Assembly: GCA_932294295.1 (NCBI GenBank)
Contig: OW028584.1
Span: 8,130,407-8,194,406 of the forward strand
DNA length: 64,000 nt
From: Alitta virens
Taxonomy: Eukaryota > Annelida > Polychaeta > Phyllodocida > Nereididae
Direction: 5' to 3'
Translations under genes and position numbers: made by a program
Shown: positions 11,901 to 28,600 of the stretch, piece after piece
Numbering within the stretch: the stretch's first letter is position 1
Layout: each line of letters begins with the position of its first letter
The notes under the pieces: generated by a model
Seen by the model: only the letters and a program-made list of their open reading frames with translations
What the model was told of the DNA's origin: nothing
The model's database searches: none

Positions 11901-13921
11901 AAATGGTGAGACAAATTAGCAAATTAGACTTGAAAACCACAAACGTAAAAAAACAGCCATACCACGACAAAAAATCAACTTACCCTCTTCCAGCCAAGTC
12001 TCCTGCAGCTGGCTCAGGTCTTTGATCAACTCTGCCAAAAAAGACAAAAAAACGTTCCACCTTTGAGCTTTTCAAATTTAGTTCACTTTATTTGCTACAT
12101 CCTAAACAAGGGCTCAGCTTAACTGTGTCTGCATCAGAGGCTAGGCCCCAGCCGCCTGTCACTCGGTATTTGTGGTTTCTTATGATCCAAGATTTTAAAA
12201 AGCCTTCGATTCAGTCACAGTTGATATGAAGTGCAAAGTGCAGATCTTCTGTGAGAGCAGTATTTAATTGGCAAACTGGGATGATTACGGAATCAGATGC
12301 CAAGGGAATTCAACAAGGAGATGCACTCCAGCCAGTGTTACGAACAGGCAGATCCTAGCTATGCTATGAGTACGAATACATGTAGATGTACAGGACAGAC
12401 TGCAATACAATTCAACTACATTTGCTCTCAAAGGTCACAATATACAGTTGGTATATTACATTGTATTGCTTGATTACCCTGAATAAAAGTTTACCAGTTT
12501 CTGGCTTGTGTCAGATGAGAAATATTTCACATGATTTTGCGTATTAGGAGAAGTTTGCAAACCATGTCGCCCATTTATAGTTGCTAATAGCGAACATGGA
12601 GGGAACTGCAGGACTAAACTGATAATAAATGTATGGATACACAAGCTTTAGAAGCTGGGAATATTATTTAAAGTAATTAATCTTCAAATTGAGCAATGCA
12701 TCAGTGGCACCATGAATGATAATGAATTTTTTTATTTTTCAGTCTAGCGGAAGCCTGCTTTTTCGTGATAAACTTTATTTATACTCTTGCTATATCCTCC
12801 ATTATTAAAGTTCGCTAAACAAAATGGTCTGTTTCCTTTGCAAAGACATATCCTAGCGCCCCAAACACCGTATTGCCGCAGGGTTGGCTGATCTATATAT
12901 CGAGTGAAGTCTGAACTCTAATGTCACAAGTGATGCAATACAAAAGAAGCAGATGAATGACTTTCACTGTGCTCTGAAACTTTTCTTATCCACAATGTTA
13001 CTCTAAACGTAAAGAGCGCATGCGCACGGACTAGCTTGTGCATTTTCCACTCTGATGTGAAAATCGTGCAACCCAAGACTAGCGACCAGCCATGCATAAA
13101 ATGACAGGAAACGGTTGCTAAGAGACTGACACCCCTAATGGTTGTCAAGTGACATCAAATTCTGCCAGACTCTTCTCAGTCATCATGTGAGAAAGCCTCA
13201 AGCACAAAACCCACACAGGTCGCTTCCCACATTGACAAACCACAACAATATGGTGTAAACGATCTGTGCCCCTTAGACCATTGAGTCATGAAGTTATGAA
13301 TTATGCAACCGAAGTCTGCTTGAAATACAACACTGCGAAGGGGCTAGAACCAAGACCTTCGTCAGCTTTCGTCGATGTTAGGTAACTTAGGTTAATTTCT
13401 GAAACTGTCAATTGTCGTCTGCTAGTATAAAGCATGCTAGATATATGGAGAGGCGTTCTTAAAAAAACACTTAACACTTAAGTCATGTGCTACAATGAAG
13501 ACGTCCTCTTTGCATGCAGTTAAATGGCGTGCATGAGATGGCATGAGTTGCGAGGTTGGTCGTCTTTTAAGAGAATATTACAATGATTAACAGAATGCCT
13601 TTCTAACTACCATGAAAACAATAACTGTCGCAGCGAATTAGTGAGTTACCGAAATTGGGAGCCGCAAATATGACCAGGACTTTTTTATATGTTAACCAGT
13701 TTTTATAACGTGCCAACTATATGAAGATGCCTACTGCTGGCCTGTTATAGTCTTAGCATTGTATTCTAGCTTAAAATACTAAATTATACTTCCTTTATGC
13801 AAAATTGTGCACTTAAAAAGCTACTAATAATGACTTATTATAACATAAACTCACCCTCCGAATTGTCTGGAACTTGACTTCCTGTCTTGCTTTTCAGTCT
13901 TTGGTCGTCAGCTCTACTCAT
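8222..13921 (-). CDS. PEA3-family ETS transcription factor (ETV1/4/5-like), N-terminal exons only
   Basis: Three exons: 13921-13855, 12031-11984 and 9002-8222, with canonical splice sites and phases 1, 1 and 2. The 48-nt middle exon, joined to its neighbours, encodes SEELIKDLSQLQETWLEEA. This matches the acidic transactivation segment of vertebrate ETV1/4/5 (SEELFQDLSQLQETWLAEA in ETV1). The family binds GGAA sites through a C-terminal ETS domain in the nucleus and is driven by FGF/MAPK signalling. The third exon encodes a Gln/His tract, a tandem GDQRHQ GDQRHQ duplication and a long Ser/Pro-rich low-complexity stretch, typical of the disordered middle of these proteins. No ETS-domain exon was found down to position 1, so the gene should continue off the left edge. 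The ATG at 13921 is the first in this exon, but the frame stays open upstream to an acceptor at about 13944, so an upstream coding exon is possible. Subfamily call is good; orthology to one ETV gene is not resolved. Confidence 0.8.
8534..8563. promoter_or_regulatory. Two ERR/SF-1-like half-sites inside a coding exon
   Basis: TGACCTTGA occurs at 8534-8542 and again at 8555-8563, inside the third ETV-like exon. Read on the coding strand these are TCAAGGTCA, the extended nuclear-receptor half-site. They could equally be a chance result of the repeated Gly-Gln codons there. Confidence 0.25.
8884..8937 (-). repeat. In-frame CAA/CAT repeat encoding a Gln/His tract
   Basis: Eighteen codons in the third ETV-like exon: nine CAA, then alternating CAT and CAA, then four CAA (15 Gln and 3 His). 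It follows an acidic stretch soon after the transactivation segment. The antisense frame gives Thr/Ser repeats and is a shadow. Length polymorphism is likely. Confidence 0.9.
9003..11983. other. Intron of the ETV-like gene
   Basis: Bounded by a donor after GAAGAG (exon end 11984) and a CCTTCAG acceptor just before 9002. I see no further exon with paired splice sites. It contains a poly-C run (11699-11714) and an unclassified stretch near 10390-10570 that resembles dispersed repeats. Confidence 0.55.
12032..13854. other. First recognised intron of the ETV-like gene
   Basis: Runs from the donor GTGAGT after exon end 13855 to the acceptor TTGGCAG before 12031. It holds the LINE fragment at 12175-12365 and otherwise nothing I can name. 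Confidence 0.6.
12175..12365 (+). pseudogene. Degenerate LINE reverse-transcriptase fragment
   Basis: With one frameshift, the plus strand encodes DFK then KAFDSVTV. About 100 bp on it encodes GIQQGDALQPV. These resemble reverse-transcriptase motifs of the DFxKAFDSV and GxxQGDxLSP type in non-LTR retrotransposons. It is short, frameshifted and lies in an ETV-like intron, so it is a dead remnant. Confidence 0.5.
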
Positions 13922-14453
13922 ATCCAGTGCATTATGACGCAGCTGCAAATGAAGGCATGAGAGCGCGTCATTTTAAAAGGAGAAATCAACGCCACTTTAG
14001 ACATCAGAGCAGAGATAGTATATATAGGCAGGGTGAATTAATCTATATTGTACGTGTATGGATTACGGATAGCATGGAATGGGCCTTCCGGGGAGAGGGC
14101 CTTCCGGCATAGAAATATCTTCAGGAGTAGTAAGCCATTCCGAGTCAAAATTCCAAGCGCATGGCCATGCAGTGATTTAAATGTTCAACTGGTACTCCTA
14201 GGTTTAAGCCTAGATACCTGAATTGTCTTCTGAATCTATCTATGCAATAATAGACAGAGCTCTCTCTGCCTCTTTGTCAGTAAATCTTTTTTTAGTTGAC
14301 AGTAATTTGGAGTTGTTGAAATATATATCTAAATTTGAATAATAAATTTATTAGGACCTAAACTGCCTACAAATGTTTTTTTTTTTAAATCAAGAACAAA
14401 AGTTAAAGTTGCACAAAGGTATATCCGATAGAATTAAGTGGGGGTATTATTAG

Positions 14454-14457
<4 letters not shown>

Positions 14458-14495
<38 letters not shown>
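14458..14495. repeat. (TA)n microsatellite
   Basis: About 19 uninterrupted TA dinucleotides. A shorter TA tract lies at about 22456-22481. Confidence 0.9.
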
Positions 14496-14497
<2 letters not shown>

Positions 14498-14933
14498 TTG
14501 TATGTTATTTATGTTTGAGGCTAACTCGAGGCGGGTGGGGCATCACATGTCCAGTCTCCAGTCATGGTCTAGATTCCTGGGTCAGCTCTTCTCTGGTTTG
14601 GAAGCTGCTTAATTTGTGATAGATCAGTTCTGCTTGCGGTTCTCATGAATTATTTTAATTTATTTACAATTTTTTTTTATTGCATATCACTTAAAAGCAG
14701 TCATTGAGGGAGGTCTGGGCAGGTGCAACACTTGACATGTTTTCTAGCGTGGGAGGATCTATCTTTAACCCCAAGCAAAAGGTTCAGAGTCACATCCGTC
14801 AGGAGACAGCTAACAGATGCAAGTTGCCAGGTGGGCCCCGGGATGCCCCAGCCACGCTCCTTTGGCCCCGGGCACCAGCCCCGACCTGCCCCATGCCCCC
14901 CCCCCCCCCCCCTGCTCAGATAACAGCACTCAC

Positions 14934-15180
14934 CTCTGGTCCTGAGCTATGGATCCAACACAACACTGGCTCCAACGAGTTGAAGAAGCTTTCTGACTGA
15001 CATGCAATGCTAAATGGACATCTCGTACGTAGCCTGTAAGGCCATGACGAACTACATGAAAACCAGCCCACCCTGCCTGCATTGGCGCGACCCGCCTCCA
15101 ACATGCCTCCCTCTAGTTCATTCGCGCCTTCATAGGTGGCGACACCAGTTGTGAAGACATAACTTCTCGGCATCATCACC
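14934..15180 (-). other. Candidate upstream (5' UTR or coding) exon of the ETV-like gene
   Basis: On the minus strand a strong donor (GAG then GTGAGTG) ends at 14934 in a locally GC-rich stretch at about 14700-15180. The next minus-strand acceptor is TTTGCAG at about 13945, at the edge of the first recognised ETV-like exon. Position and splice strength suit a first exon, but no recognisable PEA3 N-terminal peptide is seen. This is inference only. Confidence 0.25.
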
Positions 15181-15662
15181 TAGTTCAGTTCCCAGAACAT
15201 GGGCTGTCTAAGAAATAGGTTGTGCTAAAATCTCCCAAGGCGTAAGGCAGAATTGTGGTCATGTAAAAGGGCTCATCATGCGTTGCCCTATATTGGTGGC
15301 CAATAATTATTACTATAGGCATGCAGTAGGGCTTTGCCTATACCCGAAGTTAGATCTCTCATACCTTGAGGTATGCACATTACTCGAATATGATGGCATG
15401 GGCCACATTTTTTTTATTTCTCTAAACATTACGGAGAGTCCTCTGTATATAGCTCCATGGGCTTTCACGTCACAAGCACAGCATTTAATAATGGGCATCT
15501 TGACGTGCAGTTGAGATATAAATGCAGTTGTCCATAAGAAATTGTCAAGAATATAACAGAAGCAGGCATGTGCCTAAGCCAGAGGCCCAACCTACTTCTC
15601 TTTTGTATTTAATGAGAATTCTACCAAATATTACGGCAAAACCAGCTGAACATATTAAAACT

Positions 15663-15917
15663 TTTATTTACAGTGCGAATACATACATATACATCCGAGT
15701 GAAGTAGATATGAAATATTTACAATGAATCACAATCTGGCAATATCATTTGCACTTGGGTAAAACCATCTTTTCTCTTAAACTGAATGAGCCTTTTACGT
15801 AAATATGGCAACAAAACCTGTAATTCTTGGCATTTACTCTTCATGAATCAATAGCTTACTCTCAAGTCATGGCAATTATTTTCAATTCATCTAAATTACA
15901 CAAATTATAAATTTATT
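15663..15917 (-). terminator. Candidate RNF113A poly(A) signals
   Basis: AATAAA on the minus strand at 15917-15912 (27 nt after the stop) and at 15668-15663. The second gives a more usual 3' UTR of about 300 nt. Confidence 0.45.
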
Positions 15918-15943
15918 TAAAGTGCATAGTCTTCCTGGCCAGT

Positions 15944-20745
<4,802 letters not shown>

Positions 20746-20849
20746 TGCTGTTGAAGTTTGGAAGTAGTGTAAAACGCAGATGGTGAGTGACAGGCGGGTT
20801 ATGAAATTCAATTGTGCAAAATATTATTTAATCTATTCGCTGTACAGGA

Positions 20850-22454
20850 ATACCTAAAATTACACGTGACACATTAGCTATAGTAGAATCCAAAATAGAT
20901 ATATCCTATTGTTTTGGAGCAATAAAAACATAGCGCTACTACGCAGCAAACCTCAGCGAACATGCATCGAAATTATTGTTGAAGCTTATCCACAAATAAA
21001 CAAGATTAATAGACCAGTCCGGTTGACAGTTAGCGATAGGTAGGTCGGCTCTAACTATCCCGCATGGCTGATCGGCCAAGCACTGAATTTTCTGATTGGC
21101 TGTGCTATTTTTAGACTGGGGAACATGTTCCGGTCCACGACTTCACAAGGAGAAAGTAAGAAGTGCACGCACACTACCGGGAGGAAGACCCTCCTGGTAA
21201 ATGGCAGCTACCTGCGTACCGCGTCAGCTAGTCGCAGCAGGCCAGCGAACAGGGGAGTCTGTTTATTCGTGTATACCCTCCATCCACTCGTGTTCACTCT
21301 TGTAACGCTCCTAAAACACTCAGCAAACCTCCATGGCCCGCTCGTTGTTCTTCCGTCAACCGTCCGCACAGTTTGTGGATCTGAGAGGGGCCCTCCCCTA
21401 GTCTTGAAGCAAGAAAGATTGAGAACAGTGAGTGTCTGTGGCCAGTTTTATTCCTTTTATAGGTCAGAATGTGAGTGTGTCACTCAAATGGCCAATCATG
21501 GTCAGATGCCTGCAATGGAGTGACCACCACTACACTGGCAAATCAACAGCAGCATCACGTGCACAAATTCATGATGGATTTTTGTTAACAGCCAAAGCAC
21601 CATATGGTTACTATTCAAATCACATTAGTTTTCAGGAATGAAAAAATGTAAGTAGATATTAAGTTTTTGTTGAGCTGCTAGGCATTTTACATGATGGGCC
21701 TCCAACAGATATTTGTTGAAAACCTTCATAACCTTTCACCCCCAAAGACCAAAATGAACCATGCCAATTTCCGGGAAATCAGACTAACATGGGTGAGTCC
21801 TTGATGTTGGAGGGGGGACTGTTAAGATTTAATAAATACCTTGGTACAATTAACCCAGGCACTTTTGACCTATGGTCCTCCATTCACAGTTGCTCAATAT
21901 TATTCAAGGAAGACAAACATGCCAAAGTTAGGTCATTTAAGCCTTTTCAAGGTTGTGAAGATCAGTGATCTGACCACAGCTTAAATTTACACAAGGCTCA
22001 CAAACAAATTTAGTAAACCTGATTTTAGAGTATATATAATAATAATGATAATAATCAATAAGAGTTCTGATATATTAAGGATTTAGATCTGATATAAAAA
22101 GGACGTAGAAGTTACAAAGTTGGCACTGAGTAAGGTTGATAATATACACATACCGACAAGGAATTTCCTTTCACTGGTTCATGCCTCAAATTTAATTTGT
22201 GTCCTGTCTGATCAAAAAAAATAATCAGGCCAAATGTACTGGGGTAATAGTCTTCGACTGGTTCTTGGTCGAAATGCAGTTTCTGACTATTATGCCCTTT
22301 GATGCTAACTTGTAGATTCCTGATACAGTATAACTAAATGTGTATGATTAATGGAGATTCTTATTTTGGGTGATGGCTCTGTTTAAACTTTTGATGATTT
22401 TTTGCGAAATTTGCTCACTTAGATGGCATCTATCCCAAAGAAGTTTGTATGAGG

Positions 22455-22485
<31 letters not shown>

Positions 22486-23110
22486 TTATTTATATTAATA
22501 TATTATGAGTTATGTTTAATTATTTCTTGAATTGTAGTGTGAATGAGAGGGGTTGAAAGGTTGTGATTGCTATTAAGTTCAATGATATGGTTGCTAATTT
22601 GACCTAGGGTCGTTATGATTTCACTTTCGTAGTTAGGTTGCAGATACCTGCCATAATATAATGGTGCGTAGTTTCATTTGTTGGGTGGTGGTAAATGATG
22701 TCTTTCACTCATAGAAAACCCATTTGAAATTGTAACATAAAATATAAATTGTGATCCACTATCCCTAATTAAAATAGTGGAAGACTACTCCAGGCTGATC
22801 AGTTTCACTTTCACTTCTACAGTAGGACCACTGCAGCTTCGCCAATTATACACTGACTAATTTAGCAATTAGCACAATCTTGCAATTTACCGTCTGGTGT
22901 CTGGTAACCCCCATAAATGTTCAGTTTTACTACACCTTACGCTTAAGGCTTAACCCTGCTATCTCCAATTAGTACATTCATTCCTCTGTATCTTCTGCCA
23001 TGAGTTAGATGGTAGATGGAGACTTAGACCTATAACGGAGGAACAAACGTGCCCGACAATCCGTGTGGTTCCTCTTGACCCGCCTTTGACCTAATCCCGA
23101 CGGCAGTGTC
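20850..23110. other. Intergenic region between RNF113A and ORC4
   Basis: Apart from the foldback arm (21010-21260) and a TA tract near 22456-22481, I see no gene here. The open frame over the foldback arm (21125-21523) also runs through repeat sequence and is not supported. Confidence 0.6.
21010..21260 (+). mobile_element. Single arm of the foldback element seen at 48.76-49.28 kb
   Basis: Shares CACTGAATTTTCTGATTGGC, then TGTGCTATTTTTAGAC, GTTCCGGTCCA, a CTACCGG(G/A)AGGA block and CTACCTGCGTA with both arms of the palindrome at 48.76-49.28 kb. Only one arm is present here. It lies upstream of RNF113A, between the two divergent genes. Confidence 0.75.
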
Positions 23111-23128
23111 ACATGACCGATTCCCTGA

Positions 23129-23192
23129 CCAATGAAATCGCACGTTGGACATTTCCGCGGGAAAACAACAAAAACATTGCCACGTGAGAAAG
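23129..23192 (+). promoter_or_regulatory. Likely ORC4 promoter: CCAAT box, E2F-like site, E-box, possible 5' UTR donor
   Basis: CCAAT at 23129-23133, a TTTCCGCGGGAAAA palindrome-like E2F site at 23152-23165, and CACGTG at 23181-23186. A donor-like AAG then GTAAAC follows at 23193 and could end a non-coding first exon spliced to the acceptor at 25633. E2F control is established for ORC1 and several other licensing genes; for this gene it is inferred. Confidence 0.45.
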
Positions 23193-24447
23193 GTAAACAA
23201 GTTCGTACGCGAATTGAAGTCATTTATTGTGGTATTTAGTGGTAGAGTTGTTCTGTTATGTAACTCTGTGTTGAAACGTATCACTAATGATACATATCGT
23301 ATTTTTTTTTGTGAGAAAAGGCGTAAACTTAGCACTCGATCGGGTACACGTCAATATCAATGGTATCGAGTCAATTCGTCGACAGCCAATTCGACCACCA
23401 TTTCGTTGACATCACGGGCTCTCTATCTCTATGCCGGCAGCACTCTTGCGGCCCCGGGTCAGGGATCCCTGTTGTACAACGGCTTTGATATGTCAAAGGC
23501 CAGATGTATGGCCATAACATTTTTGTAATCCAAATATTTACGGAGATAATAGCATAAAAACGCGATAAAGGGGGGAAACCCCTTGTGGCCGGGCTGGCAC
23601 TCCCCCCGTAGAATACATGTCACCGAGTTGGTGAGTCTGAGTATGGATGTCCATGGTCTGAGTCACAGAGATACAGTTCCCGTTTGCTGACTGGCAATCT
23701 CACTGATTATATTTATGACCAGGGAGACTGCTTGTATGGCTTTCCAGTGGCAGTTAGGTTGCACAGTATTCTTAGTGCGTGGAAACATCTCACCAACCAC
23801 ATCTAACAACACAAAAAGGAAATGCAGCGTTTTAAATACAGCAATAGGATTCGTTGATCAAGAGCTTCCACTATACTGCTATATATTATATGGGATGAGG
23901 CATGACTTGGTGCCAATTCTTAGTCTTAACTTCTCAAGAGAGTTGATTTCAGTTTTTGGACATTATCCTAACAGGAGGGGGGGGGGGGGGCAAAATGAAT
24001 CTTTAATTAACAGTATTTCCACCTTTTTTGCTATCGAGAAGCACTGACTTGTTTAAAGATTTTTTTTTGCTTAAGAGCCAAGGATTAAGGAAGCATTTTG
24101 TGGATTAGTTGGGTGTAATTGAATTGCTTGCTGCTGCTTATTAGCAAGGCCATCCCGAATTTCATTGAGTAAGGTTTATGTCCTGCAGTCTAGAATAATA
24201 GTTATCATTCTATCTCACAAAGAGGTAACATGTAATCATTATATGTGTAATTGAATGCATTGGTTTAAAGAGCCTAAGTCCATGTAAGTGGAAATGCATG
24301 CAGGTGCATAGAAACTGAATGAAGCTATGTGTGCTAGTGACCATGGTTGCTTCTAAACTACAAAAACGTTGACTGTGGCACTGTGCCAATGAATACGTAA
24401 CCAAACATGGCCTCTCTTTCAATTCTGATTAATCTACCAGCATGATA

Positions 24448-24741
24448 CAGCAGTTTTCGAGGGGGCATCGCTGACTGAATCTTCAGAACAACGTTTGAAG
24501 ACAGATCAAGAAGTAGATCTATAAGGCCATGTTTATGTCATTAAATTGATGTTAGGACCCTCAGTTTTACCCCACTTGGCACATGTCTATCACACAACCT
24601 CAAATGGCCCAATGCTAATTTCATATTATCCTAGACCTGATGACCGCCCTATATGTCGGTTAATGTCCTAATCTAACTTTTTAACTGTCTCTAAATGGAG
24701 TCCCGATGGTCCAGTCAGCGATGCCCCCTCGAAAGCTGCTG
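24448..24741. mobile_element. MITE with about 30-bp terminal inverted repeats
   Basis: Left end CAGCAGTTTTCGAGGGGGCA followed by TCGCTGACTG. Right end is its inverse: CAGTCAGCGA then TGCCCCCTCGAAAGCTGCTG. No coding capacity. Lies between the putative ORC4 promoter and its first coding exon. Confidence 0.75.
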
Positions 24742-24949
24742 TTTTTTGGAGGAGTCTTTTTTCAAGCCTGCCTAAATGGACAATGAATGGCTCTTGCAAT
24801 GTGCTATAGAAATAAAATCAATTACATGGATGCTGTGTTAATTAAGTAATTCCCCATGCAGCCATTTCGAGCATGTGCCGCAAGGCTTTCCATGGCCTCC
24901 AGGCTGCTGAAATGACTGAATATGGTGTTACTCCACAAATCAAAAGTCA

Positions 24950-25568
24950 CACTTGTGGAATAGTGCTTTGCAACCCATTCTGTCACATGCAAATGATTGC
25001 CTGCCAATAGGAAAATGTGACCTAAACAGAATGGAGATGCTTCAAGGAAAACTGATTGAAGCGTCCCTCGGCCTAAGTAGATTTGCTAGGACAACACCTT
25101 TGCTGCATGCTCTCAATGTTAACAAATTAGGAACACTTGCCAATATTAACTGCCTTAAACTTTTCAAGTCAATTATGCTGAATAACTCTCAGTCAAAAGA
25201 ATTGTACTTGTATCTCCATAAAAGTAACTTTGGAGGCAACACTCTTCATTCTATCCAGGGTGAAACAACAATGTGGTATGAATGACCTGCAGCCTATTTA
25301 CAAACTGCTATTTGATGACAATCTAAAGAGTTCATGTGTGAAGAAGATGAAATCAGTGCCAAATGATGGACTGACTGACAGTTGCATGATACTCTTGAGA
25401 GACTTAAATCATTTTAACAAATAGCTTTTAAAACTGCTCTTAATGCCACAATTTTAATCTCGATTTTCTCTTTTGTTTTACATTGCTTTTAATGTATTTC
25501 TTTAATTTCTGCTTTTAACTATGTACATCTCTTCATTGAGGCAATAAAATATTATTATTAATATTATA
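24950..25568 (+). pseudogene. 5'-truncated non-LTR retrotransposon (C-terminus of ORF2 plus 3' UTR)
   Basis: A frame from about 24953 encodes RMEMLQGKLIEASLGL and later TPLLHALNVNKLG, which resemble the region after the reverse transcriptase in CR1/L2/jockey-like ORF2 proteins. A frameshift near 25250 separates a last segment ending at a stop near 25424. The element ends in an AATAAAA-type signal and an ATT-rich tail near 25545-25568. The 3' end is about 65 bp before the acceptor of the first ORC4 coding exon. Confidence 0.6.
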
Positions 25569-25671
25569 AACATAGCTTAGGTTAACATCTTTACCTAACT
25601 CTGTTGTAAAGTTGCTGTTTTCTGATTGTTGCAGTTGATGTTCATTTTGAACCAGTGACCCATTGTCCATC

Positions 25672-28600
25672 ATGGGCGTTCCACATGCAAATGAAGAGAC
25701 CGTTCAACAGGTCAAGTCATACATTGCATCTCAGCTGTGTTCAAGATGCCTGCCGAAAGTGATACATGGCCTGGATGCAGAGAGGAAGTAAGTTTTATCA
25801 GTGATGCTGATGGTACTAGTTAGTATAATTATATTAGTATGAAAAACTTTGCCGAAGTGGATATAACCTTCATCCTTCTTTGATTGTTCAGTTTTGCAAT
25901 TGAGGAGATTGCCTTTAGACCATTCTTGTGGTCTCATGTCAACCCGATCCAGCATACCAGCTGGTTAGCTTACAAAAACTATTTTTGCAGCCATGAGCAA
26001 GAATAATAACTTATGTTATGAAAATAATTCCTCTGGATAAATCTTTGTGAAATTTCTGTACTGACATGAGGTCTTACTATAGGGGCCTTATAAGTATTTT
26101 TTCTCTCAGTCCTGAGAAAAGAGAGCCCAAGATAGTAATTATTGTGGTCTGCTGAAAATGTTATGCGCATTGATGACCATGCTGAGAAAATTTGTAATTT
26201 TTGTAATTTCAGTTTTTAAAGAAAAAATCCAGGGGTCATTGCATTTTCTTTTTTATATCTGCAATTTTGAATGCATAATATATGTTTAACAACACCATGT
26301 TTGCAGGCAACTGTTCGATCTCCTTAAAAGAACTGCGGAACTTGGAGAAAGCAACTCAATACTGGTCATTGGACCTCATGGAAGTGGCAAAACCATGGTA
26401 ATTAATTGTTATCCTGTGGCATGATTTTGTAATGTAACAGTGAAAGAAAGAACAAATGAACATTCAGGTCGTATTGATATTGAAAACATTTGTGATAATG
26501 ATGGTCTTGAATCAATGTCTGAGACTCACAGCATCCCTGTTGTAAAACTTGGCTGTAATCTGTTAAACACTTCAATCACCTGCTTTTATTAGCTTTCCTT
26601 GTTCATCGGAGAGCATTTAAGAAATACTGATCTCTTGTTTCAGCTTCTCAGAAGTGTTCTTGAGGAACTTCGCAAGAAAGAAGCTGTAAAGGCCAATTTA
26701 ATGGAGGTTCACTTGAATGGTAGGTATGCCTTTTTATTTGAGAAAACTTTATAAGGGGTTGTCCTATACATCTTGTAAGCTTTGCAGTTTGCAGGTTTGC
26801 CATGGCATTTCTTCCTGAACATTTTCAATCTATTTCAGGGCTCATGCAAACAGATGACCGCATTGCATTGAAAGAGATCACCAGACAACTGAAGCTTGAA
26901 AACACAGTCGGTGACAAAGTGTTTGTGAGTAGGCCATTATACGCTCCTTTTGCTGATTCATTAAAGCTTTTCCTTTAGTGATGACTTGAGTTTGCAATTT
27001 GAGAATTTTCTTGTGGTTGATGAAAAATCCACATTTGGTAACATTTGGAATAAAGTTAAGACTTCTGCTAAATGTATCGATGATCCAACGAAATTTAAAC
27101 ATTATGATAGATTGGATCATTCAAAATTACATTATAGTTGATTCAGATAGGTTAAAATAATGTGTAACCGTGTGCACATAGAATCCCACGAGAATATACA
27201 AAGACTGCAGCATGGCCCTCATTCTGCGAACTCGAACGCAATGCTTTGCTAGTTCATAATCCATTTCTCCCATTTTCTGGAATATTGACAAAGCTATAAA
27301 ACCAGCCTTATGATATGATATTGAGTAGCGCTGCAATATTTACTAGTGATGTTGTTTTTCCATCACAGGGATCTTTCGCCGAAAACCTTCAGTTTATGTT
27401 GGATGCCTTAAAGAGTGGTATGTGCTCATTACATTTCTTCATAAAATGATAATTAAATTTTTTAAAATTGACTGTTACATAATAATATTATATACATATG
27501 CAATTCGTAATACAAAATTTAACACAGAAAAACTGATCAGAAAGCTTGCCAAACTTTCTAGAATAAGTTATGTGTGTATGTCTCACACAATACATTATTT
27601 TCAGGGGGAAAGCAGAGCAAATCCATCTTGTTTGTCTTGGAGGAATTTGATCTGTTTGCTCATCATAGGAATCAGACGTTGCTCTACAACCTCTTTGACA
27701 TTTCCCAATCCGCACAGACTCCGGTTTGTGTCATAGGATTGACGGCCCGCTTGGTAAGTTTGCCTTTCAGAGCTTCTTGTCTCATTCAGGTGCTTGTAAA
27801 GTGAGGTCTGAATATGTGTTATGCATTTATTCACAACAAAAAACTATGTTTCCCAAGAAACATTCATGATGTAATTTCTGTGCAATATATACAAAAAGGA
27901 AAAAATGCTAACCCTAACTGAATATAATCCTGAGAATAGCTACTGTGTGCATAAGTGCATTGTTAAACACTGAAGTAACTCAATTGCCATCATCACATCA
28001 ATGTCAGATCATTTGAGGAAACACCATTCAATGACAAACATAAAGTTTGCATTTCTCAATACAATTGTATATACAGTGTCATAAAGGATTTTGTGTGATG
28101 CCACATTCATATAAAGTTTAGATGTAGTCTATTTGCATTCTAAAAGTTAAATTGTGGGTTCAGTTTCATTTAAAATTGAAGGAGGAGGCAAACCTGAACA
28201 AGAGAGACCAAGTTTGAACCAGGGTTTAAGACATAGCTTGAGTACTTTTAGTGTCCAATTTCCAAAACCACAATTGTGCCTTTCTACATTAAGTTTTGGC
28301 TATGCACTCGATGAATTGACCTTGTTTGGTGCACTTCATCTTATTGAGACAGTCTCAGAGGTAACAGATAATTTGCGCTAACATGGTCCTGTAGTTTTCC
28401 TTGCCAAAAGTTTCGTTCACAGTTGCAGAAGTAGTATTATGAATGCTACTGTCCATGAGATAAAGTCTGCCTTGATAACCACAGTCTGAGAAGTGAACAC
28501 CACTGCATCGTAAGTGGCGTTCGTGGCCCCTAGTCATAATTGCAGTTCACAGAGAGGGACCCTCTCATAGTAGCAAGGCTCTGGGAGCCACTGGTAGCCT

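Noticed and set aside
21125..21523. 132-aa plus-strand frame upstream of RNF113A
   Set aside because: Its first part is the foldback element arm, and nothing in the remainder resembles a known protein.
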